From: Pseudomonadota bacterium
GTDB lineage: Bacteria; Pseudomonadota; Gammaproteobacteria; Steroidobacterales; Steroidobacteraceae
Direction of reading: 5' to 3'
Assembly (NCBI GenBank): GCA_016704655.1
Contig: JADIZR010000014.1
Location: 1 to 64,000 of the forward strand
DNA: 64,000 nucleotides
The notes beneath the pieces are model-generated. The model did not search any database. It had not been told where the DNA came from and was given only the letters and a program-made list of their open reading frames with translations. Shown here in pieces: positions 16,978 through 26,329 of the stretch. The translations under genes were made by a program, and so were the position numbers. Within the stretch, counting starts at the first letter, position 1. Every line of letters starts with the position of its first letter.

Positions 16978-18116
16978 GCGTCCCGGCGGCCGCGCCGGAA
17001 CGCAGTCGCGTCGACGAACGCGATTTCTTCCTGCCCGACTTCTGCGAAGCGCGTGCCGTGCTCGCAATCGTGCTGATCGCGGCACTGCTCGGCTTCGTGC
17101 TCGCGCTCGCGCTCGCACGCCAATCGGGTCACGGCACGTTCTGGTTCGACCTCGCGCGCACAACGGCTTTTCTGCTCTGGGCCGGGCTGCTGTGTGCTGC
17201 GATGCTGTGCCGATCGCGGGCGTGGCTCGCCGGCAAATCGCTGCGCGCGAGTATCGCCTGGTCACTGGCGCTGATGGTCGGAACGGTGGCCGTGTTGTCC
17301 GAAGCGGTCTACCAGCTCGGCCGGCTGTGGACCGTCCGGCTCGGCGCACCGTCCGCCATCCTCCCTGATTCGCACTGGTCGTTCGTGCTGCCCAACGTGA
17401 TGATCGCCGCCGTGGTTGGCGCGATGACGCTGCGTTACTTCTACGTTTCGCAACAGTGGCGCCGCTCGGTCGAACTCGAGGCCCGCGCGCGCATCCACGC
17501 GTTGCAGGCGCGGATCCGGCCGCATTTCCTGTTCAACAGCATGAACACGATCGCTTCGCTCACGCGATCGAACCCGGTGCAGGCCGAGGAAGCGATCGAA
17601 GACCTGTCCGATCTGTTCCGCGTCAGCCTGAGCGACGCACGCGCGCAGATTACGCTGCAGGAAGAGATCGAAATCGCGCGCACCTACCAGCGAATCGAAC
17701 AGCTGCGTCTCGGCGACCGGCTGCAGGTGCGCTGGGACGTCGGCGCCCTGCCGCCCCGCTGCATGGTGCCCAGCCTGCTGCTGCAGCCGCTGCTCGAAAA
17801 TGCGATCGGGCACGGCATCGAACCCCTGCCGCAGGGCGGCATCGTTGACGTGCGCGGCCGACTGGACGATGGCGTAGTCACGCTCGAGGTGACCAATCCG
17901 AAGCCGTCGGGCACACCGCCGCCGCTCCGCCGCGGTCACCGGATGGCGCTCGACAACATCCGCCAGCGGCTGGACCTGGCCTTCCCGGGTCGCGCGACCG
18001 TCGAAGTCGACGTAGCGGACAGCCGGTACACGGTCCGGCTGCGGTTCCCACGCGCCGAGGACGAATCTGCCGCCCCGGCCGCAGCGCCGAGGGGCGCTGC
18101 CGCGCTGCCTTCGTGA
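16974..18116 (+). CDS. algZ: LytS/AlgZ-type sensor histidine kinase
   Basis: A 380-residue membrane kinase of the His_kinase family, not the classical HisKA type. Four membrane segments (about 28-50, 62-80, 93-115, 137-158) are followed by the phosphoacceptor region QARIRPHFLFNSMNTIASL with His184. The ATPase part has LLQPLLENAIGHGIEP and a shortened C-terminal glycine-rich region (RGHRMALDNIRQRL). Together with the LytTR regulator downstream it matches AlgZ(FimS)/AlgR of pseudomonads and xanthomonads, which controls exopolysaccharide and type IV pili. Confidence 0.87.
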   Translation: MSVPAAAPERSRVDERDFFLPDFCEARAVLAIVLIAALLGFVLALALARQSGHGTFWFDLARTTAFLLWAGLLCAAMLCRSRAWLAGKSLRASIAWSLALMVGTVAVLSEAVYQLGRLWTVRLGAPSAILPDSHWSFVLPNVMIAAVVGAMTLRYFYVSQQWRRSVELEARARIHALQARIRPHFLFNSMNTIASLTRSNPVQAEEAIEDLSDLFRVSLSDARAQITLQEEIEIARTYQRIEQLRLGDRLQVRWDVGALPPRCMVPSLLLQPLLENAIGHGIEPLPQGGIVDVRGRLDDGVVTLEVTNPKPSGTPPPLRRGHRMALDNIRQRLDLAFPGRATVEVDVADSRYTVRLRFPRAEDESAAPAAAPRGAAALPS

Positions 18117-18153
18117 CACGCGGCCCGGTCCATCGGACAATCCCGGTCCGCGC

Positions 18154-18930
18154 ATGGACGAAGCCACCCCCTCCCCCGCCGATTCGGAAAAGCTGCGAGC
18201 GCTGATCGTCGACGACGAGGCGCCGGCGCGCGAGCGGCTGCGTCGCCTGCTCGAGGAGCTGGGTGACGTGACGATCGTCGGCGAAGCTACCAACGGCGCC
18301 GAAGCGCTCGACCGCTGCGCGACGCTCGATCCAGACCTGGTGCTGCTCGACGTGCGTATGCCAGGGATGGACGGCATCGAAGCCGCCCGCCACCTGGGCG
18401 CACTCGACGAACCGCCTGCGGTCATCTTCACGACCGCCTACGACGAATATGCGCTCGCGGCGTTCGAGACCGAAGCCGTGGGCTACCTGTTGAAGCCAGT
18501 GCGCCGCGAGAAGCTCGCACGCGCCGTGCGACACGCGGCGCGGATTGCCGGCCCGCAGCTCGCCCGGCTGGCCGAGCAATCGCAGCTTGGCCGCCGCCGC
18601 ACGCAGATCTGTGCGCGCCTCGGCGAGCAACTGCGGCTCGTGTCCATCGAGGACGTGCTGTATTTCAGCGCCGGGCAGAAGTACGTGACCCTGCGGCACC
18701 GCGGTGGGCGCGAACTCATCGACGAATCGCTGCGGGCGCTCGAGCAGGAATTCGCGCCGGACTTCATCCGTATTCATCGCAACTCGCTGGTCGCACGCCG
18801 CTATGTGCGGGTCGTCGAGCGCAGCCCCGAAGGCCATCTGTTCGTGCGACTCACGGACGGTGACGAAACCCTGCAGGTCAGCCGCCGGTACGCGGCGGAG
18901 GCGCTGCGCCAGATCCGCACCGGGCACTGA
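18154..18930 (+). CDS. algR: LytTR response regulator AlgR
   Basis: A 258-residue regulator. The receiver has acidic residues D20/D21, the phosphorylation site D66 in LVLLDVRMPG, and lysine in LLKPVRR. The LytTR DNA-binding domain occupies about residues 150-255 (YFSAGQKYVTLRHRGGRELI, FIRIHRNSLVARRYV). It is the partner of the kinase 37 bases upstream. The algZ-algR-hemCD order is conserved in pseudomonads and xanthomonads. Confidence 0.92.
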   Translation: MDEATPSPADSEKLRALIVDDEAPARERLRRLLEELGDVTIVGEATNGAEALDRCATLDPDLVLLDVRMPGMDGIEAARHLGALDEPPAVIFTTAYDEYALAAFETEAVGYLLKPVRREKLARAVRHAARIAGPQLARLAEQSQLGRRRTQICARLGEQLRLVSIEDVLYFSAGQKYVTLRHRGGRELIDESLRALEQEFAPDFIRIHRNSLVARRYVRVVERSPEGHLFVRLTDGDETLQVSRRYAAEALRQIRTGH

Positions 18931-18936
18931 GATTCC

Positions 18937-20064
18937 ATGAACCCCACCCGCGAAGACGTTGGCGAAGCAACGATTAACCTGCCCGAGCCACAGGCTGCCG
19001 CGTCGCAAAAGATCTTTTTCGCGCGGGTCGGCATGCTGTTACTGCTGGCGGGGCTGCTGTACCTCGTCTGGCGCATCGTCGCGCCCCTGTGGCAACCGGT
19101 GATCTGGGCCATATTGCTGGGCGCGTTGCTCGCACCGGCGACAGCACGGCTTGCCGCGCGGCTTGGCAATCGCCCGCGACTCGCCAGTAGCCTCATGACC
19201 GTCGCCGTAGTGCTGCTGCTGCTGCTGCCCGTCCTCGCGCTTGGTGGCGCCGTGGCAGCACAGGCTGCGCAGCTCCTGAACAGCATCGATACCTCCTCGC
19301 TGCGCACGTCGAACCTCGACCTCACGGACTTTCCCGTGCTGGCCGGTCCACTCACGTGGCTCGAGACAACGGCGGGCCTGTCGCTGGCGCAGATCGAGGG
19401 TTGGATGGTCATGGGCGCCAAGCGCCTGCTCGAGTTCGTGGCCGCGTCGGGTGGCGCCGTGTTCCTCGGCGCACTCGGCACGATCATGAAGTTCCTGCTG
19501 ATGCTGTTCGTGCTGTTCTTCATGCTGCGCGACGGCCCGCGGATCGCGCAGACGCTGGTCCGCATGCTGCCCATCGAGACCCACCTGCGCGGCAAGTTGT
19601 GGCGGCACCTGATCGACGTAACGCGCGCAGTGTTCATGGGCATCGGGTTGACGGCGCTGGTGCAGGGGACGCTGCTCGGCATCGGGTTCGCGATCGCGGG
19701 CCTGCCTTCGCCGCTGCTGTTCGGCGTACTGGGCGCGCTCTTCGCGCTGGTGCCGATCGTCGGCACCACCATCGTGTGGGTGCCGGCGACACTCTGGCTG
19801 CTGACGCAGGACCAGCTCCCTTACGCAGTCTTCATGCTGGCGTGGGGCGTGGTGGTAGTCGGCGCCGTGGACAACGTCCTGCGGCCAATCCTGATTTCCG
19901 GCCGCACCGAAGTCCCTACCCTTGCTGTCTTCATCGGCGTGATGGGTGGTCTCTCGGCATTCGGGTTCATCGGCCTGTTCCTGGGGCCGATCATCCTGGG
20001 CCTGCTGGTCGCGCTGTTCCGGTTCACGGCGGAAGAGCTTGCGCCCGGATCGAACGAAGCTTGA
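18937..20064 (+). CDS. AI-2E family transporter (PerM/YdgG-like)
   Basis: A 375-residue membrane protein of the AI-2E transporter/PerM family, with about eight segments. Conserved pieces are FVLFFMLRDGPRI, GIGFAIAGLPSPLLFGVLGALFALVPIVGT and NVLRPILISGRTEVPTL. Members export autoinducer-2 or act as Na+(Li+)/H+ antiporters; the role here is unknown. It starts 7 bases after algR and precedes hemC. Confidence 0.87.
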   Translation: MNPTREDVGEATINLPEPQAAASQKIFFARVGMLLLLAGLLYLVWRIVAPLWQPVIWAILLGALLAPATARLAARLGNRPRLASSLMTVAVVLLLLLPVLALGGAVAAQAAQLLNSIDTSSLRTSNLDLTDFPVLAGPLTWLETTAGLSLAQIEGWMVMGAKRLLEFVAASGGAVFLGALGTIMKFLLMLFVLFFMLRDGPRIAQTLVRMLPIETHLRGKLWRHLIDVTRAVFMGIGLTALVQGTLLGIGFAIAGLPSPLLFGVLGALFALVPIVGTTIVWVPATLWLLTQDQLPYAVFMLAWGVVVVGAVDNVLRPILISGRTEVPTLAVFIGVMGGLSAFGFIGLFLGPIILGLLVALFRFTAEELAPGSNEA

Positions 20065-20092
20065 GCCGCCTGGCGCCACGAGGAGTCGAGTC

Positions 20093-21037
20093 TTGTCGAA
20101 CACGCCCCTACGCATCGCGACCCGTCGCAGCAAGCTGGCCATGTGGCAGGCGGAGCACGTGCAGTTACTGTTGCGCACAGCGCACCCGGAGCTGCCGGTC
20201 GAACTCGTGCCGATGAGCACGCAGGGCGATCGCGTGCTCGACCGCGCGCTGGCCGAGGTCGGCGGCAAGGGCCTGTTCGTCAAGGAACTCGAGGTCGCGA
20301 TGCAGGAAGGTCGCGCGGACATCGCGGTCCACTCGATGAAAGACGTGCCCAGCGAATTGCCGCCGGGCTTTGCGATCGTGGCCGTGCTGCCGCGCGCAAA
20401 CCCGCTCGATGCCTTCATTTCGCGCCGCTTCCGGCGTTTTGAAGATCTGCCACTCGGTGCACGCGTCGGCACGTCGAGCCCGCGTCGCCAGGCGCAACTG
20501 CGCCACGCGCGACCGGACCTGCAGCTGGAACTGCTGCGCGGCAACGTCGATACCCGGCTGCGCCGCCTCGACGAAGGCGAGCTCGATGCGATCCTGCTGG
20601 CCTGCGCCGGACTCGAGCGTCTCGGCATCGCCCACCACATCACGCAGCAGCTCGACGTCGAGCTGTCGTTGCCAGCTGTGGGTCAGGGAGTGATCGGCAT
20701 CGAGAGCCGTGCGGACGACCAGCGCAGTCGCACCGCGCTGGCAGTGCTGCATCATGCCGATTCGTTCACGCGGCTCGTGGCGGAGCGCTCGTTCGCCGCC
20801 ACGCTCGGCGGCAGCTGTCATTCACCGATCGCGGCCCATGCCACGCTCGACGGCGGCACGCTCGTCGTGCATGGTTTCATCGGCGCACCCGACGGCAGCG
20901 AAACTTATCGTGATCGCGTGAGCGGGCCGGCCGCCGACGCCGAATCCCTGGGCCGCGGACTCGCCCGTCGCATGCAGTCGGCCGGGGCGGAAACCCTGCT
21001 CGAGCGCCTGCGGCAGGAGGCCGCCGCAAGCTCGTGA
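20093..21037 (+). CDS. hemC: Porphobilinogen deaminase
   Basis: A 314-residue hydroxymethylbilane synthase, joining four porphobilinogens in haem synthesis. There is no ATG in the right place; TTG 20093 is chosen because AGGAG lies at 20081-20085 and it opens the conserved LRIATRRSKLAMWQAEHV. Landmarks are HSMKDVPSELP, GTSSPRRQAQL, RGNVDTRLRRLDEGE and the cofactor-binding cysteine in GGSCHSPIAAHA. The stop overlaps the hemD start by GTGA. Confidence 0.93.
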   Translation: MSNTPLRIATRRSKLAMWQAEHVQLLLRTAHPELPVELVPMSTQGDRVLDRALAEVGGKGLFVKELEVAMQEGRADIAVHSMKDVPSELPPGFAIVAVLPRANPLDAFISRRFRRFEDLPLGARVGTSSPRRQAQLRHARPDLQLELLRGNVDTRLRRLDEGELDAILLACAGLERLGIAHHITQQLDVELSLPAVGQGVIGIESRADDQRSRTALAVLHHADSFTRLVAERSFAATLGGSCHSPIAAHATLDGGTLVVHGFIGAPDGSETYRDRVSGPAADAESLGRGLARRMQSAGAETLLERLRQEAAASS

Positions 21038-21814
21038 CGCTCCCGCTCGACGGCGTCACGATCGTCGTCACGCGCCCGGCAGCCCAGGCCAGCCGGTTTG
21101 CTCGAACTGGCGCGTGCCGCCGGCGCCGCGTGCGTTCCCTACCCGACGCTGCAGATAGACCCCATCGCGCTGGATGACGCCACCTGTGCGCGCCTGCAAA
21201 GTCGCGCCTGGGACTGGGCCATCTTTACCAGCGCCAACGCAGTCGAATCGGCGCTCGAGCAATGCCCCGCTCCGCTCGCGGCGCGGCATGCCGCCGTTGG
21301 CCGGGCAACGGCACGCGCGCTCGAACAGCATGGCATCACGGTCGACGCGTGCCCCGAGAGCGCGAATTCGGAAGGATTGCTGGAATTGCAGGAGTTTGCG
21401 GCGCTGGCGGGCCGTGGCGTGCTGCTGGTCAAGGGCAGCGGCGGCCGCGAACTTCTGCGCGACGCGCTGCGCGCGCGGGGCGCCGACGTGCTCGAACTCG
21501 CCGTATACCGTCGCTCGGTCACCGCACCGACCGCGGCGGCGGCGGCGCAGCTGCACGCCGCGCTGACCAGCGCGGGTCCGCTGGTTGTCGCAGTGACCAG
21601 CGCCGAGGTCCTGCAATCCCTGCTCGAGCACGTCGCGAGCGACGACGCCGCACGACTGCGCAGCAGGACGCTTTTGGTGCCCGGGCCTCGAGTCGCGGCG
21701 GCCGGAACGCGCCTCGGCTGGACCGGACCGGTCGTCGCAGCGGCAACAGCCGAAGACGAGGCAATGCTCGCCGCCCTGACAGGCCTCGCGGCAGGATCCA
21801 GGCCGCCTGCGTGA
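21034..21814 (+). CDS. hemD: Uroporphyrinogen-III synthase, frameshifted near its start
   Basis: GTG 21034 overlaps the hemC stop and opens TLPLDGVTIVVTRPAAQASR, the normal N-terminus of HemD. At 21097-21099 (CGGTTTGCTCG) the frame breaks. Reading one base later continues LLELARAAGAACVPYPTLQI and the rest of the protein to 21814. Removing one T from the TTT run restores a continuous protein of about 259 residues. In the assembled sequence the only open product begins at TTG 21098 and lacks the first strand of the fold. HemD is needed for haem, so a base-call or assembly error is as likely as a real mutation. Confidence 0.8.
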
Positions 21815-21856
21815 TAGCATTCGTGGCCGCCGGCCCCGGATGGCCCGCGAGTGCCG

Positions 21857-22909
21857 ATGACCAACGAAATCGAATCCCTCAGCACGGACATGCATGCGCG
21901 GCGGACCGGCAACGGCCTGAGCCCGATGCTGTTCGCCGTCGGCGGCCTCGCGCTGCTGCTCGCCGCCTACGCGCACTGGCGTTTCGGTCAGTTCGACGAA
22001 CGCATCGACCGGCTGCGCGGGCAGGTGGTCGAGCTGCGCGCGACACAGGATCGCCTCGACGTGCAGATCGCAGCGGTCGGCACGCAGTTGCAGGAGGCGA
22101 ATGACCAGGTGCGGTCGCAGATCCGCCTGCTGCGCGAGGTACCCACCCAGCTGGGAGAACTCGGCCAGAGTGTCGCCGAGCTGCGTGCCCGCACCGACGC
22201 ACCGCAGCGCTCCTGGGTGCGAGCGGAGGCACTGTACCTGCTCGAGCTCGGCGCCCGGCGCCTGCGACTCGAGCACGACGTGCCCACGGCGATCGCCGCC
22301 TTCGAGTCCGCCGATGCGCGCCTGGCGACCGTGCCGGATCCCGCAGTGGCCGAGGTGCGGACTCAACTCGCGCGCGAACTGACAGAGTTGCGCGCGGTCG
22401 ACGTGCCGGATATTTCATCCGTGCTGGCACGGCTCGCAGCCATCGAGAGGTCCGCGGCGAATTTCCGCGTGCTCGGCCTGCCTGTCGCCAACGCGCGTCG
22501 CCTCGGTGAGACCGGAGCCGAGGAACCCGGGAGCGCATTCGACCGCGCTACGCGCCGCTTGCGCCAGGCATGGCGCGATCTGTTCTCCTTCCGGCGCATC
22601 GATCCTGCGCACTCGCGGCTGGTCACGCGCGAGGAAGAATCGCTGCGCCGCCAGCAGTTCGAACTGCAGCTGTTTGCGGCGCGGATCGCTGCCATGCAGC
22701 AGGATCGTCCAGGCTACGCGCAGGCGCTGCAGTCGGCGACGGCATTGCTTGACCGCTCTTTCGACGCACGCGACGAGACCGTGAGCGCAGCCCGCACCGA
22801 ACTTGCGCAACTCGCGGCGATCGATGTGGATCCGGCCGCACCCGAGATCGGCACCGCCGCCCAGCTGCTGCAACGAGTCATCCGTGCGAGCTCGCCGGCG
22901 AAGCCATGA
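21857..22909 (+). CDS. hemX: HemX-like membrane protein
   Basis: A 350-residue protein with one N-terminal membrane segment (MLFAVGGLALLLAAYAHWRF), then a coiled coil (about residues 45-110) and a helical periplasmic domain typical of HemX. The coding region lies between hemD and hemY, as in enterobacteria and pseudomonads. HemX is not an active methyltransferase in this form; a scaffold or regulatory role in haem synthesis is proposed for the family. ATG 21857 is used; a GTG two codons earlier is possible. Confidence 0.85.
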   Translation: MTNEIESLSTDMHARRTGNGLSPMLFAVGGLALLLAAYAHWRFGQFDERIDRLRGQVVELRATQDRLDVQIAAVGTQLQEANDQVRSQIRLLREVPTQLGELGQSVAELRARTDAPQRSWVRAEALYLLELGARRLRLEHDVPTAIAAFESADARLATVPDPAVAEVRTQLARELTELRAVDVPDISSVLARLAAIERSAANFRVLGLPVANARRLGETGAEEPGSAFDRATRRLRQAWRDLFSFRRIDPAHSRLVTREEESLRRQQFELQLFAARIAAMQQDRPGYAQALQSATALLDRSFDARDETVSAARTELAQLAAIDVDPAAPEIGTAAQLLQRVIRASSPAKP

Positions 22910-24114
22910 AGGGCAGCGTCCTCACGGCGTCGGCGCTGGTTGGTGGCGGGCTCCTCGCGCACATCGTGCTGGACGATCCGGGCTATGTCGCGATCAGCGT
23001 CGGCAGTTCGCTGCTGGAGACGACGGTACCCGTGCTCCTGCTGCTGCTCACAGGCCTGTACTTCCTGATGCGCGCAATCGTCGAGTCGCTGACGGCGCGA
23101 CGCCGGCTGGCGACTTTGCGCGTGGAGCGCCGCAGGCGCCGCGCACGTGACGACACACAGCGCGGCTTGCTCGATCTTGCGGCGGGACGCTGGCGCAGTG
23201 CCGAGGACCTGCTCACGCGCGCCGCTCCGGAAGCCGACTCGGCGGCCGCGAACTACCTGGTCGCAGCCCGCGCCGCCGACCTGCAGGACGCCGTCGAGCG
23301 TCGCGACGAGTGGCTGGCGCGGGCGCAGGAAGCCGCTCCCGCTGAACGGGCAGCGGCGCTCGTCACGCTCGCTGAAATGCAGATGCGACGCGGACAGGAC
23401 ACCGCCGCGCTGCAGACTCTCGAGCAGCTCGATGCGTCCGGCGACCTGAATTCGCGCGGACTCGAGCTCGTGGCCCGGCTGTGCCAGAAGCTCGGGCGCA
23501 GCGAGCAGCTGCGCGCCCTCGGGCCGCGCTTGCGCAGCGCGAAGGAATTGCCGGAGTCACAGGTCAACGACATCCTGGCGCAGGTGCAGCTCGAGGAAAT
23601 CCGGTCGGCAGGTGAGCGCCGCGATGCGCCTGCTGCGAACGAGGCCTGGTCCAGCTTGCCGCGCGCAACGCGCAAGCTGCCGCAGGCCATCGCAACCTAC
23701 GCCCGCGCGCTCGTCGCCGCAGGCGAGGCCGTGGCTGCCGAGAAGCTGCTGCGCGAAGCAATCGACGATCAGCGCGAACCCGTGCTGGTACGGCTCTATG
23801 GCGAGCTCGTGCTGCCGGATGCGCTGACCCCGCTGGACCGGGCCGAGAGCTGGTTGCGCAAGGCGCCGGAGGATCCCGAATTACTGGCAGCCTGCGCCCG
23901 TCTGGCGCTGCAGGCGGAACTCATCGGCAAGTCGCGCAGCTATCTCGAGGCGTCGCTTGCCCGCAAACCGTCGGCCGAGAACAGCCTGCTGTACGCCGAG
24001 CTGCTGGACCAGCTGGGCGAAGGCGATCGCGCTCGTACCGTGCTGCGCGACAGCGTCGCGCGCTCGGTGGGCCGTCGACCGGCGTTGCCGCGCGTACGCT
24101 TGCGGCGGCGGTAG
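22906..24114 (+). CDS. hemY: HemY-like membrane protein with TPR repeats
   Basis: A 402-residue inner-membrane protein. Two N-terminal hydrophobic segments (about 5-25 and 38-60) are followed by a helical TPR-like array with many alternating Ala/Leu/Arg positions (for example LLDLAAGRWRSAEDLLTRAA). The hemX-hemY pair overlaps by ATGA. In enterobacteria HemY is linked to late haem steps and is not the protoporphyrinogen oxidase of the same name. The arginine-rich end (RVRLRRR) is followed by a large hairpin. Confidence 0.86.
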   Translation: MKGSVLTASALVGGGLLAHIVLDDPGYVAISVGSSLLETTVPVLLLLLTGLYFLMRAIVESLTARRRLATLRVERRRRRARDDTQRGLLDLAAGRWRSAEDLLTRAAPEADSAAANYLVAARAADLQDAVERRDEWLARAQEAAPAERAAALVTLAEMQMRRGQDTAALQTLEQLDASGDLNSRGLELVARLCQKLGRSEQLRALGPRLRSAKELPESQVNDILAQVQLEEIRSAGERRDAPAANEAWSSLPRATRKLPQAIATYARALVAAGEAVAAEKLLREAIDDQREPVLVRLYGELVLPDALTPLDRAESWLRKAPEDPELLAACARLALQAELIGKSRSYLEASLARKPSAENSLLYAELLDQLGEGDRARTVLRDSVARSVGRRPALPRVRLRRR

Positions 24115-24154
24115 GCGATAGCCCGTAAGGCGCTCGGAACGAGCGGTCAGCGGT

Positions 24155-24269
24155 GGCCGCGGCAATGCCGAGAGTTCCGGAAGGCCGTCGCGCGACATGG
24201 ACGTCGCGCGCGAGCCTACAGGGACGTATTAACGGCGTGCCTTCCGGGACTCTCGGCATTGCCGCGGCC
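24155..24269. repeat. Large nested hairpin after hemY
   Basis: Arms 24155-24185 and 24239-24269 are inverted copies matching at 30 of 31 positions. The 53-base loop holds a second stem (CGCGCGAC-N6-GTCGCGCG) and the sequence GAGCCTACAGGGACGTATT. The gap 24115-24295 between convergent hemY and the reductase gene has no gene. The element can terminate both genes. The loop sequence resembles a short repeat I recall from other gammaproteobacterial genomes, which I cannot verify here. Confidence 0.8.
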
Positions 24270-24295
24270 GCCGCAGTGGCAGCACATAATGATCA

Positions 24296-25348
24296 TCACG
24301 GGTTATCGGTTTTCCGCATCGCCGCCAGCGTATCGGGCGCGAAGTCGAACGAATCGAAGAACAGCTGCGCGCGCGGCAGCCCGCGCTCGACGAACGTGTG
24401 GCGGATCGCCTCGACCATCGCCGGCGGGCCGCTCGCGTAGACGTCGTATGGCGCCAGATCGGCGCCGAGATCGGCGAGCACAGCTTCGTGCACCAACCCG
24501 CTGCGACCCGCCCACGGCGAATCGTCGGCCTGTGGTTCGGACAACACCGGCCGGTACGCAAAGGCCGGACGCGTGGCCGCGACGTTCACGAGCCAATCGT
24601 GCTCGTAGAGATCCTGCGTCGTGCGCGCGCCCCAGTAGAGCGTGAGCGGGCGACGGTCACCGACGGCGAGCAGCTGCCGCAGCATGGCGCGCAACGGCGC
24701 GTAACCCGTGCCGCCGCCGATCATGATGGCGTGCCGCGGCGAATCGCCGCGGAACCAGAACTGTCCGAGCGGGCCCTCGACGCGCAACAGGTTGCCGGCA
24801 CGCATGGTGTCGAACAGCTGGCCGGTGAACCCGCTCGACGATGCGCGACGCACGTGCACTTCGAGCATCCTGCCGTCCGCCGGCGCGCTCGCCAGCGAAA
24901 AGCTCCGGCGGCGTCCACCCGACAGGATGAAATCGATGTACTGGCCCGCGCGGTAATGCAGGTCTTCGACGGCCGGCAGCTTGATGAACACGGCCATGAC
25001 GTCGTCGGCCAGTCGCTCCATGCGATCGATCCGGCCTGGCAGGCTCTTCACTTCGACTTCGCGAGCAGGCCGCATCTCGCGCGTCTCGATGGTGATGTCC
25101 GTGACGGCCTGGGCCTGGCATAGCAGTACGAAGCGTTCGGCTGCCTCGTCCGCGGTGATCCCGGCAGGAAGCTCGCGCGTCGGATAGGACGTCGTGCCCG
25201 ACAGCAACCGCGCCCTGCAGGACGCACAGTGCCCGCCCTTGCAGCTGTGCGGCAGGTTGAGACCAGCCCGCAGCGCAGCCGTCAACACGGGCTCGCCGGG
25301 ATCAGCGGCGAAACTTTCGCCCGTGGGCACGATCGTCACCTGAGGCAT
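24296..25348 (-). CDS. Ferredoxin-NAD(P)H reductase with fused 2Fe-2S domain
   Basis: A 350-residue protein beginning at ATG 25348 (MPQVTIVPTGESF). Residues 1-90 are a plant-type ferredoxin with ligands in CKGGHCASCRARL and LLCQAQ. Residues 100-200 bind FAD (RAGQYIDFIL, RSFSLASAP). Residues 205-340 bind NAD(P)H (MIGGGTGYAPLRAML, YWGAR). It resembles CDP-6-deoxy-glucoseen reductase-like proteins and oxygenase reductase subunits. No oxygenase partner is adjacent, so the electron acceptor is unknown. Confidence 0.88.
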   Translation of the reverse strand: MPQVTIVPTGESFAADPGEPVLTAALRAGLNLPHSCKGGHCASCRARLLSGTTSYPTRELPAGITADEAAERFVLLCQAQAVTDITIETREMRPAREVEVKSLPGRIDRMERLADDVMAVFIKLPAVEDLHYRAGQYIDFILSGGRRRSFSLASAPADGRMLEVHVRRASSSGFTGQLFDTMRAGNLLRVEGPLGQFWFRGDSPRHAIMIGGGTGYAPLRAMLRQLLAVGDRRPLTLYWGARTTQDLYEHDWLVNVAATRPAFAYRPVLSEPQADDSPWAGRSGLVHEAVLADLGADLAPYDVYASGPPAMVEAIRHTFVERGLPRAQLFFDSFDFAPDTLAAMRKTDNP

Positions 25349-25408
25349 CGACGTAGGACTCCGGCGCAGCGCAGCGGCGTTGAGCACCCCTTCGCGTATG
25401 CTTTCGCA

Positions 25409-26329
25409 ATGGATGCCGACCTATCATGCCTGATCGTGGGTTGCGGTTACGTCGGTTCGCGGTTGGCACGCCGCGAATCGGCCCGGCGCCCGCTTCTCGC
25501 GCTCGTGCGCTCGGGCAAAAAGGCTACCGGCCTGCAGTCGGCCGGGGTGCCGACGTTGCGCGTCGACCTTGATGCCGCCCCCGACGCGGCCCTGCAACCA
25601 GCACTGGCCGCAGCCGCAGGCCAGGCAGCCGTCGTCTACCTGGCGCCGCCCCCCGACAGTGGCACGACGGACCCGCGCCTGGCGACGTTCCTGGCACAGA
25701 TCGAGTACGTCACGCCCGCAGTCTTCGTCTACATCAGTACCACCGGCGTCTACGGCGACGCGGCGGGTGCGCTCGTCGACGAGTTCACGCCGGTCGCTCC
25801 GTCGAACGACCGCTCACGCAGGCGGGTCGCAGCCGAAGGCGCAACCCAGGCCTGGTGTGCAGCACGGGGTGTGCGTTGCGTGATCCTCCGCGTACCGGGA
25901 ATTTACGGACCGGATCGCCTGCCGCTCGAGCGGCTGCGGCGGCGCGAGCCCGCCCTGCGCGAAGAGGACGCGGGCCCGGGTAACCGCATCCACGTCGACG
26001 ACCTCGTCACGGCCATCGTCGCAGCGATCGACCGCCTGTCGGCGCACGGTGTTTTCAACGTGACCGACGGTGACTACGCGAGTACCACGAAGTATCTGAA
26101 ACTGACGGCCGCAGTCGCCGGAATCGAGCCGCCCGCGCTCATCAGCAGGGCCGAGGCGCGGGAGCAGATTCCGGCCGGCATGCTGTCGTTTCTGCTCGAA
26201 TCCCGCCGCGTGGACAATCGTCGCATGCTGGCCGATCTCGGCCTGCAACTACGGTACCCGACGCTGCAGTCCGGCGTGCTCGCAAGCTTCGCCGAGATGC
26301 GCCAGACACACGAGGCCGGCACAACGTGA
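25409..26329 (+). CDS. NAD(P)-binding sugar-epimerase-like protein (extended SDR)
   Basis: A 306-residue protein with the N-terminal Rossmann motif LIVGCGYVGSRLARR (a GxGYxG variant), an active-site region ISTTGVYGDAAG, and the late epimerase motif RVPGIYGPDRLPLERL with GNRIHVDDLVTAI. The usual YxxxK is not evident, as in the YeeZ-like subgroup of extended SDRs. ATG 25409 is about 60 bases from the divergent reductase start. It is followed by the CoA-binding protein gene with a GTGA overlap. The substrate is unknown. Confidence 0.8.
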   Translation: MDADLSCLIVGCGYVGSRLARRESARRPLLALVRSGKKATGLQSAGVPTLRVDLDAAPDAALQPALAAAAGQAAVVYLAPPPDSGTTDPRLATFLAQIEYVTPAVFVYISTTGVYGDAAGALVDEFTPVAPSNDRSRRRVAAEGATQAWCAARGVRCVILRVPGIYGPDRLPLERLRRREPALREEDAGPGNRIHVDDLVTAIVAAIDRLSAHGVFNVTDGDYASTTKYLKLTAAVAGIEPPALISRAEAREQIPAGMLSFLLESRRVDNRRMLADLGLQLRYPTLQSGVLASFAEMRQTHEAGTT

